Part shown: piece by piece, positions 1 to 12,560 of the stretch | How positions within the stretch are numbered: position 1 is the first letter of the stretch | How the letters are laid out: every line of letters starts with the position of its first letter | The notes under the pieces: model-generated | Told to the model about the DNA's origin: nothing | Databases searched by the model: none | What the model saw: only the letters and a program-made list of their open reading frames with translations | Assembly: GCA_958510875.1 (NCBI GenBank) | Contig: OY294067.1 | Span: 61,268,039 to 61,332,038, forward strand | From: Endomychus coccineus | Lineage: Eukaryota; Arthropoda; Insecta; Coleoptera; Endomychidae | Direction of reading: 5' to 3' | Length of the DNA: 64,000 nucleotides | Made by a program: the position numbers and the translations under genes

Positions 1-593
1 ATGACTTAGAACTATAGCAGCCAATGGCTTTGAGAGCAACAGCATTAAGTTGACTATTAAATATTTGGGGTTATGAATATTAAGTTTCTAGGAGAATGTT
101 TCTATCTATCTGATATGAGGAAGTCAGAAGTATATATTAGTGAATAACATTGAAATATTGATTCATCATTTCTATCATTGAGATTAACATTGACATCAAT
201 GTCAGGGGTGTTGATCCCACCTCGGATTGTTATGCCATTCGGTACTGTCTCATAGCACGCCAGTGAGTTTTTTTGCATACATAGAAAGACCCTCCCCCAA
301 TGGTGCAATTTTTCCGTCTGCTAAGTCCGGGAGTAATTGCTTCTGCGGAATAGTGTAGCTTTCCAGTCAGTGAATCTATCTTTGTTCCCTCTACTTCTCT
401 TCCAGAATATACACATCCCTGTCTGCTGCCTAATCTATCTCAATGCCCAAGTGGCAGAGTATTCAGATCAGAGCCAATTTGTTCTTGTTGCCTAGGAACA
501 CAAGGGACTTTTGACATTTCTGTACCTTTCTTGAGTTACAAAGATAGGATCCAGTAGCTTTGCGAGCCGCTTGGGTGGTTGTAAGAGGTGCTT
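1..593. other. Intronic sequence, no feature recognised
   Basis: I see no convincing coding region, RNA gene or repeat boundary here. Short open frames on the minus strand lack splice sites and protein similarity that I recognise. Confidence 0.6.
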
Positions 594-925
594 TGGGGGC
601 CAGGTAGTTCAGTGGTGAAAGCATCGATCTTCTAATCACTGTGGCTGCCGGTCGCGGGTTCGAATCCAGCGACTGCGGAATTTTTCCGATGGCCCGAGAA
701 AGTGGTGCGGTAAGATACAATGGGTTGTCAGCTCAAAAGTCATCGTGACTGCCCTGGTTGCAGGATCGAGCCTATCACACGAGGTGGAGTGTCTAGTGGG
801 TATATCTGAGGTGATTAGGTTCGGGACTCAGGGACTCCCACACTACCTTATGGGATGTCACAGGACCATAAGGTGCCCATAAAGGGTTTCAACCACCTCG
901 CACCCAAAAAAGAAGAAAAAAAAAG
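594..925 (+). mobile_element. tRNA-derived SINE
   Basis: A pol III promoter is visible: box A around 605-615 (TAGTTCAGTGG) and box B at 657-667 (GGTTCGAATCC), with a possible anticodon loop CTTCTAA between them (Arg-like). The acceptor stem cannot close, so this is not a functional tRNA. An unrelated body follows to about 900, and the copy ends in an A-rich tail (AAAAAAGAAGAAAAAAAAAG). The LINE fragment begins immediately after the tail. Confidence 0.7.
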
Positions 926-1400
926 AGGTGATTTTAGCATCCATTTTTGGTTTTTCGAATGGAATCTACAGTTATATCATTATGATCAGAAACAAAGAAC
1001 ATATTCGATCTGTCCTAGAGTATTCTTCACATGTTCGGAGTTCAGGTCCCAAGGATACGCTGAAGCTCTTGGATCCTATTGAGAAGAGAGCTATTCGTCT
1101 GATGATGACACACTTACGAATGCATCGCATGACCTCTCTAGAATATCGTGGAAAGGTGAGCGATTTCTCCCTTTTCTATAGATCTTTCCATGGTGGGTGT
1201 TCCTCAAAAATCTCGTCTGCTGTTCCACTACGAGAGTTTCCAGATAGGCGGACTAGACGAGTTCAAGATAGTCACCCCTTCATTGTCAGGCTCGAGACCT
1301 GCCGAACTTCTTCCTACCAGACATAATTTTCTATCGAACGGCAAAGATATAACCGAAATGAATCTTCTCAAAAATAATTTTCTTTTAACTACTACTCGGT
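925..1400 (+). pseudogene. Non-LTR retrotransposon ORF2, C-terminal fragment (family LINE-A)
   Basis: The plus frame from about 985 gives the typical end of an insect non-LTR ORF2. It includes IRSVLEYSSHV, GPKDTLKLLDPIEKRAIRLM, FYRSFHGGCSSKISSAVP and RTRRVQDSHPF, a pattern seen after the RT domain in Jockey/CR1-type elements. The frame breaks at about 1326, near the usual Thr-Ala-Arg-Leu-Trp-Asn segment. No RT catalytic core is present, so this is a 5'-truncated copy. Related fragments occur at 15165-15410, 44520-44760 and 62880-63180. Its start abuts the SINE tail, so the two may have inserted together or the SINE landed at the truncation point. Confidence 0.7.
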
Positions 1401-2525
1401 TTTTGTTCGACTGAGTAGTGAATTCAAAACCGTAAGTAACGTATTTTTTTGCTACAAAAGTAATCAATCTCTTCATTCCATAGTATTTTGAACAGAATGT
1501 ACCAATCTCAATAATATTATCAATATCATCAATAGATACATTGGATGAGATGGAATACCGTTCACATGATCAAAGATAATTGATACGAAAGATAATCTTC
1601 CAACTCGTATGACTCCAAAAATAGGTTGTTAAATATTTGTTGAAATATTATTTTCATCCTACTAAAATAGATTTGGAAATCGTACATTGATATGATGATT
1701 TGGATAATGAGATATTTTGCGTGTTTGTTCTCATAAATAATAATGCTTACAATAAGATAACAATCTGCATTAATTATATTGACTTAAAGCTGAAAGTTAA
1801 TTTTCCATATTGCTCAAAATCTTTGAGGTTTATGTTCAGTGTTATCTTAATAATCTAACAAATGAACTGTCAAAAAGCATTTTGTAACAGGGAAGAGCCT
1901 TCTGAGAAACCCTTCTCTTGCCACTGTCTCTTCACCAATTAATGTGTACCAAAATATATATTTTTTGATACTATTAAATTTGTAATGCAAGCAGAACCAG
2001 TGAGTAGGTACTTTATTCTTCTTCAGTTCATGAATTACATGTAAAATTACGAATAATTAGTATATATGTAATGGTTAAGAACTTCTGAATTCTTTTGTAA
2101 CACAGTTAATTGAATTAAATGGTTACTTTCATTCAAAATATTGACAAACTGCTCAATCTAACAACAATGGCTGGCTTTAAGCCACGTCATCATATTCTTT
2201 TCAGTTTTGGGTCGTAGTTACTTTGTAAAAAGGTTATCTACATTGAATTAATTACTTTGTGATATCAGGAATGTAAGGTTTACATAGTGATTCATGTTAA
2301 TGATTTTGACAGTTCACAGAAAAATTTTATTTTAATATATAGAGTATAAAACTTAAAACTTATTGTACAAAACATTAAGTAATCAATTGAAATAAGCTTC
2401 CAATGTCATGACGTCTTTCCACGCGTTTGGCTGTTTATATTGCATAATAGTTAACTGTTCCTACGGGTATAACTGTTTCCGAGGGCTAAGTTCGCGGTCA
2501 ACAGAGAGTTAATATATCACAATCA
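1401..2525. other. AT-rich intron, nothing recognised
   Basis: Low-complexity AT-rich intronic DNA without recognisable coding or boundary features. Confidence 0.6.
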
Positions 2526-2528
2526 TAC

Positions 2529-4378
2529 TAGTCCAGGAAATAAAGTGCAAAATCGACCCAAATTAGAAAAATTTGAGGTAAAAGGCCGATTTTGATGTGT
2601 GAGGGCTCATTCGATTCATTTTGACCTCTAGATCAGAATCTCCCACAGCTACATAGGGGGAAATTTGTCCTATTGTTAATAAACAATAAATAATGGCCAA
2701 TAAATGGCATGTTTTTGACATAATAAAAAAAATTGAAAACGCTATTTTCCATCAACTTTTAGAGGGTAAAGTAGAAAATTGCAGTTATTTGATCAATAAA
2801 CAATGTGAATTTAAGGTTTATAACAATTTGTCATTTATCTATTTGTTAATAAACAACAAAATTGAAATTTCCTGAATAATCAAGATTAAATTAATTTTTT
2901 CAGGTAATTTGAGGTCGCTGAATACAAATTCGATGTTATTTTTCTGATTGGCTGTTGATCTAATTAGATAATTAACAATTTGTTAATAAACAAATTAACC
3001 CAAAAAATGTAAATTTAAAAATTAATCAAGACTAGAGTCATTTTCAGGTAATTTGGGGTCGCTGAGTAGTTTGATATTATTTTTTCGATTGAATGTTAAC
3101 ATAATTATTTAATTAATAATCACATAGTTACCGAATTAACAAAAAAATTCAAAGTCTCAAAATAATCAAGATTGGAGTCAATTTCGTATAATTTGAGGTC
3201 GCTGAATACGAATTTGATGTTATTCTTTGAATGAATTGCTGGAAAACTATTTTTCATCAATAACATGAAAAACCACTCTTCTCCTTTACGGCTACGGCCC
3301 TGGATGTTGAATTACTGGTTCTGAATTCAGCTCATTCGTCCCTGCACTTTTCTCAGTTATCATGGCAACGCTATCAATCAACTAATATTATTAACAATTT
3401 ATTGAAAAATCACATCAGATTCAAATTTAACTACTTCAAATTATCCGAAATTGACTGTAATCTTGATTATTTTAAAACTTTGAATATTTTTTGTTGATTC
3501 GCCAAGTGAAATAATTAATCAATCAAATTATCATTCGATTCAAAAAGTAACATCAATTTCGTGTTCAGCGGCCTTAAATTATACGAAATTGACTCCAATC
3601 TTGATTATTTTAAGACTTTGAATTTTTTTGTTCATTCGGTAACTAAGTAATTATCAATAAAATGATTGAATTAACCTTTAATTCGAAAAATAACATTAAA
3701 TTCATGTTTAGTGACCCGAAATTACCCGAAAATGACTCTAATCTTGATTATTTTGAGACACTGAATTTTTTTGTTAATTCGGTAACTGAGTAATTATCAA
3801 TTAATTGATAAAATCAACATTTAATCAAAAAAAATAACATCAAGTTCGTATTCAGCGATCTCAAATTACCTGAAAATGACTCTAGTCTTGATTATTTTCA
3901 AAATTTCCATTTTTTGGGTTAATTTGTTAATTAACAAATTGTTAATCAACTAATTAGATTAACAGCCAATCAAAAAAATAACATCGAAGTCGTAATCAGC
4001 GACCTCAATTTACCTGAAAATAAATCTAATCCTGATTATTTTGAAAATTTTCATTTTGTTGCTTATTAACAAATAGATAACTAACAAATTGTTATAAACC
4101 TTAAATTTGCATTGTTTATTGATCAAATAACTGCAATTTTCTACTTTACCCGCTAAAAATTGATGGAAAATCGTTTTTATTTTTCCTTCATATATTGTGA
4201 TAACACATCATTTTTTGGTCAATATTTATTGTTTATTAACAATCCGAAACATTTCCCCCTATGTAGCTATATGGCAGACTTTGATAAAGAGGCCAAAACG
4301 AATCTAATGAGCCCTCATACATCAAAATCGGTCCTTTACCTCAAATTTTCCGCTTCAAAACCTTTATTTCCTGGACTA
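2529..4378. mobile_element. Foldback element E1 (TAGTCCAG long-TIR family), 1850 bp
   Basis: The element begins TAGTCCAGGAAATAAAG and ends CTTTATTTCCTGGACTA. It is flanked by the direct repeat TAC (2526-2528 and 4379-4381). The arms are inverted copies for most of the length; for example the GGCCGATTTTGATG segment near 2583 faces its complement near 4325. Each arm contains tandem subrepeats of about 140-144 bp. The core GGTCGCTGAATACGAAT-like motif falls near 2913, 3057 and 3197, and its complement near 3563, 3708, 3851 and 3995. No transposase is visible, so the element is probably non-autonomous. Superfamily unknown; a 3-bp duplication occurs in CACTA, Harbinger, Zator and Academ elements, but the ends do not fit CACTA. 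Confidence 0.85.
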
Positions 4379-4381
4379 TAC

Positions 4382-5450
4382 ATTCAACTCGCAGAAGTGT
4401 TCGAAACTGAAAAATTGTTCTAACAAAAGAAAGGCGAGGGAATTTAGAGATCTACGAATCAGTTAATTTTTATTTCTCATTGCGAATTAACCTGAAAACT
4501 CAATTTCAAAGTTTATCATGACAATTGAAAATTTCCTCTGGTTTTCGGAATTGAAACTGAGAATGTGAAGTTAATTGTGAAATGGAAAGTTTCAAATCAA
4601 ATTTATTTCCAGCCCTATTCGTAAATATATTTATATTGAGTTTTGATTCAATTTAATGTGTATAATACAATGAAGAGCTAATTTGAAAGTCGAATGCGTG
4701 CGACAATAGGGTCGGTGTCGCGATCAAAAGTAATCCCATCGGGATAGTTTTGTTTGTACCCGGCGGGAGACGCGCTTTTTCTCTTACTGGGCTAATCTGT
4801 GGCTGTTCTGATGACAAAGCAGACTCTCCGTTTGTTTTCTATGATTGCAATATAGAAACTGACATCATCCGCTAGATGAATTGACAGAAGTTACTCAACC
4901 GGAAACTCTTTCATGACCCTAAATATTCAACATTAATTCCTTCTAATAGTTTTATTAGGTCAATGGCATTTATTTTCAGGACTATCATCTAGTACAACTT
5001 TGCGATAACTGCTATATTCTGCTCTATTCCATTTTACGTCATGTTCTTATCATCAACAAGTAAATATTCAGGAGTTTCATAATACATCAGAACATTTAAC
5101 AGTACATTGGGAAAGCGTGTTCAGTTTTGTCTCTTAAACGAAGAGAAAATGGAGTTTGGCGAAAGACATTCCTTGAATGATTTCTGTTTTGAACAATAGG
5201 CTCATTCAACATTTCTTTTTATTTCATAATTCAAAAGTACTGTACTCAAATAGTCTAACTACAAACATCTTTTTTTTATTCACATGTTTACAGCCTAAAA
5301 TTAATATTTGATATCCGTGCGCGTCTAAACGAGGCGCGGCTGATTGTGACGTCAATATACGTACGGTTGATGGGCGCCAGACAAGAGGTATTCGCATACA
5401 TCTATAAATGCACCGGATAAGCTATTCATTTGTTTGCCTGCCAACCAGAA
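4382..5450. other. Intronic DNA; GC-richer patch near 5315-5375 may be a transposon end
   Basis: Mostly unremarkable. A local patch with GTGACGTCAATATACG near 5347 resembles, in inverted orientation, sequence near 6150. The pair may mark the ends of the THAP-bearing element between them, but the match is short. Confidence 0.35.
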
Positions 5451-5451
5451 A

Positions 5452-5884
5452 GTAAAAAGCTTGGCAGCGTACTATGCGTAGAACTGAATTTGTGTCTGAC
5501 AAAGGATCGAGATACTGTTGTGAAGATCATTTTGATGTGAGTATATCAATGCAATGAGGATGAGTTTAATTTATAATACATCATTTTCATATCAGGTTGA
5601 AAAGGACATAGAAAATTACATGTACTTAAAAACTAAGAAAAGTGGCAGAATACAAATGAAGCCAGGTGTAATACCGCATATTTTTGATTGCCAAAATAAC
5701 CGCACTTATTCACATAGTAACAAACCTAGAGAAATATTTAAAAAACTGGAAAAACTAAATATTATGCAGAGTTACAACACTGAAATTTCTGATAATGATT
5801 TTGCTGCTCTTAATGAAGAAACAGGAAGAGAAACTACTACTGCCACACAAACCACGAATCGTGGTATTCAAGTGGATTTGCAGT
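5452..5884 (+). pseudogene. THAP-domain protein fragment (two exons), probably transposon-derived
   Basis: Exon 1 ends at 5536 and reads RRTEFVSDKGSRYCCEDHFD. CCEDHF is the C-terminal Cys-X2-His-Phe part of a THAP zinc finger. A donor (GAT|GTGAGT) and an acceptor (ATATCAG at 5595) remove a 59-bp intron. The frame then continues VEKDIENYMYLKTKKSG, MKPGVIPHIFDCQNN and RGIQVDLQ, the conserved tract that follows THAP in many transposase-like THAP proteins. Exon 2 ends at 5884 with donor GTAAGT. The N-terminal Cys pair is not found (a stop lies just upstream of exon 1), and no third exon is recognised. It is therefore broken or incomplete. It could be the remnant of a P-like or other THAP transposon rather than a host gene. 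Confidence 0.6.
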
Positions 5885-7303
5885 GTAAGTATAGAAGAAT
5901 ACTTCTGATAAAATCTAGTGTGTTTACTTAGCGTTGTAATTTTACTCCTTTCATTTCACTGCAAATAAAGTCCTTATTTTTGTTGAAATAGTCCATTATC
6001 ATAAATATATCCACTTTTGGTAGATTAACAGAATCAGCTTTCATAAATCCAGCTTTCAATGCGTACATTCCAAAAAGAACAACACACTCCACCAACAGGA
6101 TAAATACACAAACGATGCCGCGGCCACTAGACTACGTGTGCGTATAGTGACGTCACGCGCTGTTCTCGGTACTTTTCCACCAGCGCAACTTCTACTTGAA
6201 CTATTTCAGTACAGGATGAAGCCATTGGTCTGAAATTTCTGTCAGTATATCAGGGGTCCAGACACTACAAGAAAATCCATAAAAAGGTTATAATGTTAAT
6301 TTCACAGAACGACCCTATTAGTATGCCTATACTTCGACATTTCATCGGTCAATCATTATAAGCGTCTTCCTGGTTATGAGACAGTCTCATAACCAGTTCC
6401 AGATGACCCCGAGGATGTCACCTGTAATAGTTAGCATACTTCCAAAAAGATAGCTATTTCCTCCCAAGAATAATGGACAACAGTTTTGACTCTCTAATGC
6501 AAGGTCTACATTTCACTTCATTTTGAATTTATCTAATATTTATGCGCTTCCATCTACTTTGGAAATTTGATTGTTACAAATGATTTGGGTTATATTCATT
6601 TATGTATCCTTCTTTGAATATACTGTTAAAGCAAGACTACGGCTGTAGAATTGATATCAAAACTGTCCTGAATGTGACAAGTTTTGTCTAGTATGACATC
6701 AATCATGACTCCTTGTGTATGATTGTAAATATCGCAGTCCTTATCAAATTTAATAATCGTTGAGCTTTTCTTGAAGAAATACCTAATCTCTCTGACTCAG
6801 TGAATAGTGAATTGTAGCGTAACGCAACATATGATCAAGAATATATTTACATTTCTATGACCCTATTTTTTAATTGTACCTATGAACGGTTTGTTGCAGT
6901 ATCATCAATGTTATTACTATGAACTTCATAAAGATGCTCTTTAAACCTCTTAATATACAGCGACAAACTTTTTTTGGGAACTTTGGGGCTATGGGAATGT
7001 ATACACTGTTGCATTTTGATGTATCTCCTATTGAAAATATCACATTATTACAAGTATTTCGAAAAACTTCAAGTCTACTTCAGGAACAAGTATTATAAGT
7101 ACCTAATTATTTGTTTACTGATACGATATTGACTACGTGGAATATTTGATGTTAATTTTAAGCCAAGAAGTACCTGTAACACTTTTATTAGCATAATGGC
7201 CGCTTTATTACTGGTTCTAATTAACACTTTCCCAAATTTGACCACGAAGTATTCAACATTTTCTTGTATTCTTAGTTTTAGAATCGGTTAACTTATCATC
7301 TCT
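5885..7303. other. Intronic DNA with a 27-bp perfect hairpin at 6370-6396
   Basis: No genes are recognised. At 6370-6396 the arms CTGGTTATGAGAC and GTCTCATAACCAG flank one base. The rest is AT-rich and unassigned. Confidence 0.5.
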
Positions 7304-7334
7304 TTGATAATGGCTGCATCGTAGTTGAAACGTG
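7304..7334 (+). ncRNA. Hammerhead-like core of a Penelope-type repeat
   Basis: TTGATAAT is followed by a hairpin GGCTGC-ATC-GTAGTT (with G-U pairs) and then GAAACG. The same arrangement occurs at 37545-37574, where the stem is GGCTGC-ATC-GCAGTT, a change that keeps pairing. The order CTGANGA, hairpin, GAAA matches the catalytic core of minimal hammerhead ribozymes known in the terminal repeats of Penelope-like elements. Here the C of CTGA is missing, so activity is doubtful. Confidence 0.4.
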
Positions 7335-7598
7335 CTTTAGACAAGTGTAGTTTTTAAGATTTAAATTTAAATTGCGCGCCATTACTTAGGTTGGTTTTTT
7401 AGTAGTTGGTTATGACAACAGAGGAGAGGGTTGAAATTGGTTAGATCTCGATTTTAAGATAATATACACATCAAGGAAAGTTATTTCTTTTATTAAAATT
7501 CCCATCTTAGATAAGTTATAATTTATATGGAAAAAGGGTATTAGTGTGAACTAAATCAGTATATTATATGACATTCCACGTACCTCATATAGTACAAT

Positions 7599-9547
7599 TA
7601 GTGCAGTCAAATGGGTATAAAAATAAGCAAAACCCGTAAATCCTTTGGAAAAGGATCGATATTGATAGGATAAAGTGCATTCCCTTCAGAATGTTATCAG
7701 AAACAAAGTCTACCTCATAGATAGTTGTGCAAATTTTTATATTGTTTATGAACAATAAAATTAGCTCATTTTTCTGATTACATTACACTAAATTTTACCA
7801 TTTTTGATCTAGTAAAGACTATTTTAGGCCAGTGAATATATGAAACTAGTTGAACAAGTTCAATTAACTTAATTTGTTATAAACAATTTATTTATTAGCA
7901 AATAGATAAATTCGACCGAAACTTCGAGCTTAAGGTCGTTTTCGGATAATTTTGGCATTCTGATGAGTTTATTGTCAATATTGTCGAATGTGTACCCACA
8001 AATTTGCGAATTTGTTATAAACAAATTATATTTATTAATAAAAATATGAATTTGACCAAAATGTCGAGTTTATAGTCGTTTTCGGATAATTTTCACATCC
8101 TTAGTATAATTTCATTGCAATTATGATCTCTGAATGCATACATATATTTTTTAATTGTTCTAAACAAATTATTCATTAAGAAATAAAGGAAAACGAAATG
8201 TGAAATTTTTATTTATTTTCATATAATATGCACACTCAGAACTTGATTTTTTTGCCAAAATTGATGAAATGTATCAAGTCTTAACATAATGAAAAAATGG
8301 CATGCTCAAATAAATAGTAATACTTCAAAATTCCCGCTTCAATGCCGCACAAACAAAATTTTTTTTTCAAATTCTAACATTAACGAATTTTAAATGAGAA
8401 CCGTATTTACCCTAAGATGAACATGATGAGAATACGCAGGTAGTAAAATAGATGAAAAAATCCTGTACGACAGCTGTTCACAAAGACGAAGCGTCATCTC
8501 AGTATATCAAAAGTCGTGACATCGTGGAAAACATAGAAGAAGATATTAATGATATTTATTTTCAAAAATTCAATTGTTGAAGCCGTTACTTTGTGATAGT
8601 TTATAATTTTAACGAAATAATAAATAATTATTTATTATTTCGTTAAGATATTTATTTTGATTCTTATGTAAGTGACGATTATAACTGATGTAATTTGTTA
8701 TCTTAATATTATTTTACTAAATTTTATTGAGCTTACTATTAAAATATGAAATTTGAAACAATTGTTTTTTTGTAATAAAAATCAAAACCCTTACATTCAT
8801 TTCAACAATTTGTTTGTCAAAAATTGCTTCTCTTAAACTTTATTCGATGTTCATCGTCTAAATATTGTACACTCAAGTTCCTCGATAAGATATTTGTTAT
8901 TTGTTCGTTTCAAAATTGAGATTTTTCTAGTACCCACATATCTATTTATTTTGATTTTTTTGATATAATTCATTTAATTCTTAATAGATTAATTATAGAA
9001 ACACTTGGAATTTAAGCACAATTCATGTCTTTGTTAATAAATAATTTGTTTATAACAATTCGAAATTTATGTATGCATTTAAAGACCATAATAGCAATAA
9101 AATCGTACTCAGGAGGCTAAAATTATGCGAAAACGACTACCAACTCCACATTTTGATCAAATTCGTAATTTGTTTTGAATGATTCACAAATTCATGTACC
9201 TATGCATTGGAAGATCATAATAGCAATAAAGCTCTGGGGGCCAAATTATCCGAACAGGACTACAAGCTTGACATTTTGTTCAAATTCGTAGATTTATTAA
9301 TAAATATAAATCAACTACTTGTTTAACTAGTTTCATATGTTCACTGACCAAAAATGATCAAATTTAACATTTTTTATGTAACCTCAGAAATGAGCTAATT
9401 AAATTGTTAATTTATTGTTTATAAACAATAAAAAAATGTGCACAACCATCTATGAGGTAGACTTTGATGCTGATAACATTCTGATGAAGATCAAAATCGA
9501 CCTTTTTCCCGAAGATTTACCCGTCCAATACTCATTTGACTGCACTT
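7599..9547. mobile_element. Foldback element E2 (TAGTCCAG-like long-TIR family), 1949 bp
   Basis: The left end reads TAGTGCAGTCAAATG and the right end is CATTTGACTGCACTT, with the last base changed. Both are flanked by AAT (7596-7598, 9548-9550). The arms match for roughly 1 kb each; the segment ending GTCTACCTCATAGATAGTTG near 7730 faces its complement near 9450. Subrepeats with GTCGTTTTCGGATAATTTT occur in both arms. The centre is a perfect 38-bp palindrome at 8609-8646. A GGTCAGTGAACATATGAA-like motif corresponds to the core of the other members. No coding region. Confidence 0.8.
8609..8646. repeat. Perfect 38-bp palindrome at the centre of E2
   Basis: The half-site TTAACGAAATAATAAATAA is followed directly by its exact complement with no loop. 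It sits at the fold-over point of the arms. Confidence 0.95.
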
Positions 9548-9663
9548 AATATATCGTATAATTCGATGAGATCTGTTTCCTGTTTTGTATTGGTTTGAGT
9601 ATGAAGGTACAAGTATTTAGTGTTATTCAATTTTCTCATATTGCTCACTCATTTCAACAGAAA

Positions 9664-10257
9664 GGGAACGTCCATAAATGACGTAACGCGCTTAGGGGTG
9701 GGGGGCTAGACAATCGTGACACTTCATGACATGAGGGGGGTAGAGGGAGTGGATCAGCGTGATGTCACACTTCTTTATTGAAAAAATATTTTTTGAATTA
9801 GAACGCGCGTTTTCTTTCTAATATATGGTTTTCGTTTTTATCGGCTGGGTCATGAATTTGACGGTGTGCACAACAGCGCTGCTTCTGAAACGTTTTTTTA
9901 CATTGATTTTTATGAATGTCGATTGTGAATTCGTAGAACTAAAATCATAGTGAATGATTCAATAATTTGTTGATAATAAGAAGAGGAATTCATATAACGA
10001 TTAATATTTTTAAAATGTCACAAATTCTTTATCAACGATTGTACGAAAGTGTAAGAGCAGCATATCCTTCAACACAAGGGAAACATCTGCGAAAAAAAAG
10101 TGAATGAAACGTGGAAAGAATTCCATTTGTAGGGGTATCAACTGAAATGTGAAGTAATTTTTTGAGGGGAGAGAAAAAATTCTCACATAGTGTGACAAAA
10201 GGGGGTAGGGCGGCAAAAGCGGCTATTTTTAGCGTTACGTCATTTATGAACGTCCCC
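9664..10257. mobile_element. MITE with CGTCCATAAATGACGTAACGC-type ends
   Basis: The left end GGGAACGTCCATAAATGACG faces a right end whose complement reads GGGGACGTTCATAAATGACG. G-rich subterminal DNA follows on the left (9690-9745), with the C-rich equivalent in the complement on the right. AAA flanks both sides (9661-9663, 10258-10260), compatible with a 3-bp duplication. Length is 594 bp, with no transposase. MITEs with this kind of end are familiar to me from several invertebrate genomes, but I cannot assign the superfamily with confidence. Confidence 0.7.
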
Positions 10258-10260
10258 AAA

Positions 10261-11699
<1,439 letters not shown>

Positions 11700-12560
11700 A
11701 GACAATGGACGGAATAAGCCTTACACTCAGCAGTTTCCCTCATTAAAAACCAGATTTAGGATATGCGATAGGCCTTCCTATTATGAAAAGTCGCTTATAG
11801 ATGAAGGAGTTCCTAGTCTAGGAAGCATTAAGGATATGCTGAAAAGCAGGAATCACATGCCTCCAAAGGTAACACTATGATTGTGGCTCTTTAATCAATG
11901 GATGCCCACATGGTTCAGTACTCTCACCAACCATCTTCAACATAGTGATCGATGGTGTACGGGGGAAAGTAGCTCATCTAGGTATGTCGATAATCTACCC
12001 ATAATCGTCTGAAGGACCTAATACAATCTGCCCCAACTGCACTAGATAAATTGTTCAGCGTCAAAGCCCAGGACAAAAACCTAGGACTTATTCTTAGTCA
12101 AGAAACGCCTACGGAAACGAGAATCAGAAAGAACAACAGTGTCGCAAAGCCACTGCAGCCTTCTGGTTCTGTAGAAGGGACATTGGTAACGATTGGGGCC
12201 TCAACTCAAACAACCCAATGAGGACTTTCGGAGCCATACTTGAACCTAAGGTGACATAATGCTTCGGTGGAGTGTCGGAAAAGAACATTGCAGATGAGTA
12301 ACATTGATGATTCCCTCAGAAAGCAGCGCCCTCTATGTAGAGTTATGCAACACTGAGGAGATCCAGAAACTAGAAAGGAGGACCTATCTGAAAACCCAGT
12401 CTGACTGCTTATTGGATATGTGACTGTTCATCCCCCTCGGGAGTTCGAAAACTGTCGAGTGGGAATTGAATCCAGTAGGTGGTAAGGGATGCAAAGAGCC
12501 CCTGCCTAGACATAAATCAAGCTTACCGGTTCCCGTTCTACATTAATAATAATAAACGCC
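11700..12560 (+). pseudogene. RNase H-bearing non-LTR retrotransposon fragment (family LINE-B, copy 1)
   Basis: Pieces of a decayed RT are readable in shifting frames. Around 11896-11960 there is NGCPHGS...LSPTIFNIVIDGV, equivalent to the conserved QGCPQGGVLSP block. Near 11973-11990 YVDN stands in for the catalytic YADD. Near 12160-12215 LCRRDIG...WGLN matches the tract after RT in I/R1/Jockey-type elements. The copy ends with a TAATAATAATAA-type tail near 12545. From about 12290 it is similar to 40560-40700, so both belong to one family. It has many stops and frameshifts and cannot encode an enzyme. Confidence 0.6.

Noticed and set aside
594..675. Possible functional tRNA-Arg gene
   Set aside because: Box A and box B are good, but the acceptor stem does not pair and a SINE body with A-rich tail follows.
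928..1326. 132-codon frame as a host gene
   Set aside because: Its content matches the C-terminus of non-LTR ORF2; the start is in the SINE tail.
2529..4378. CRISPR-like array from the regular 140-bp repeats
   Set aside because: Units are long, diverged and arranged as inverted arms of a transposon in an insect genome.
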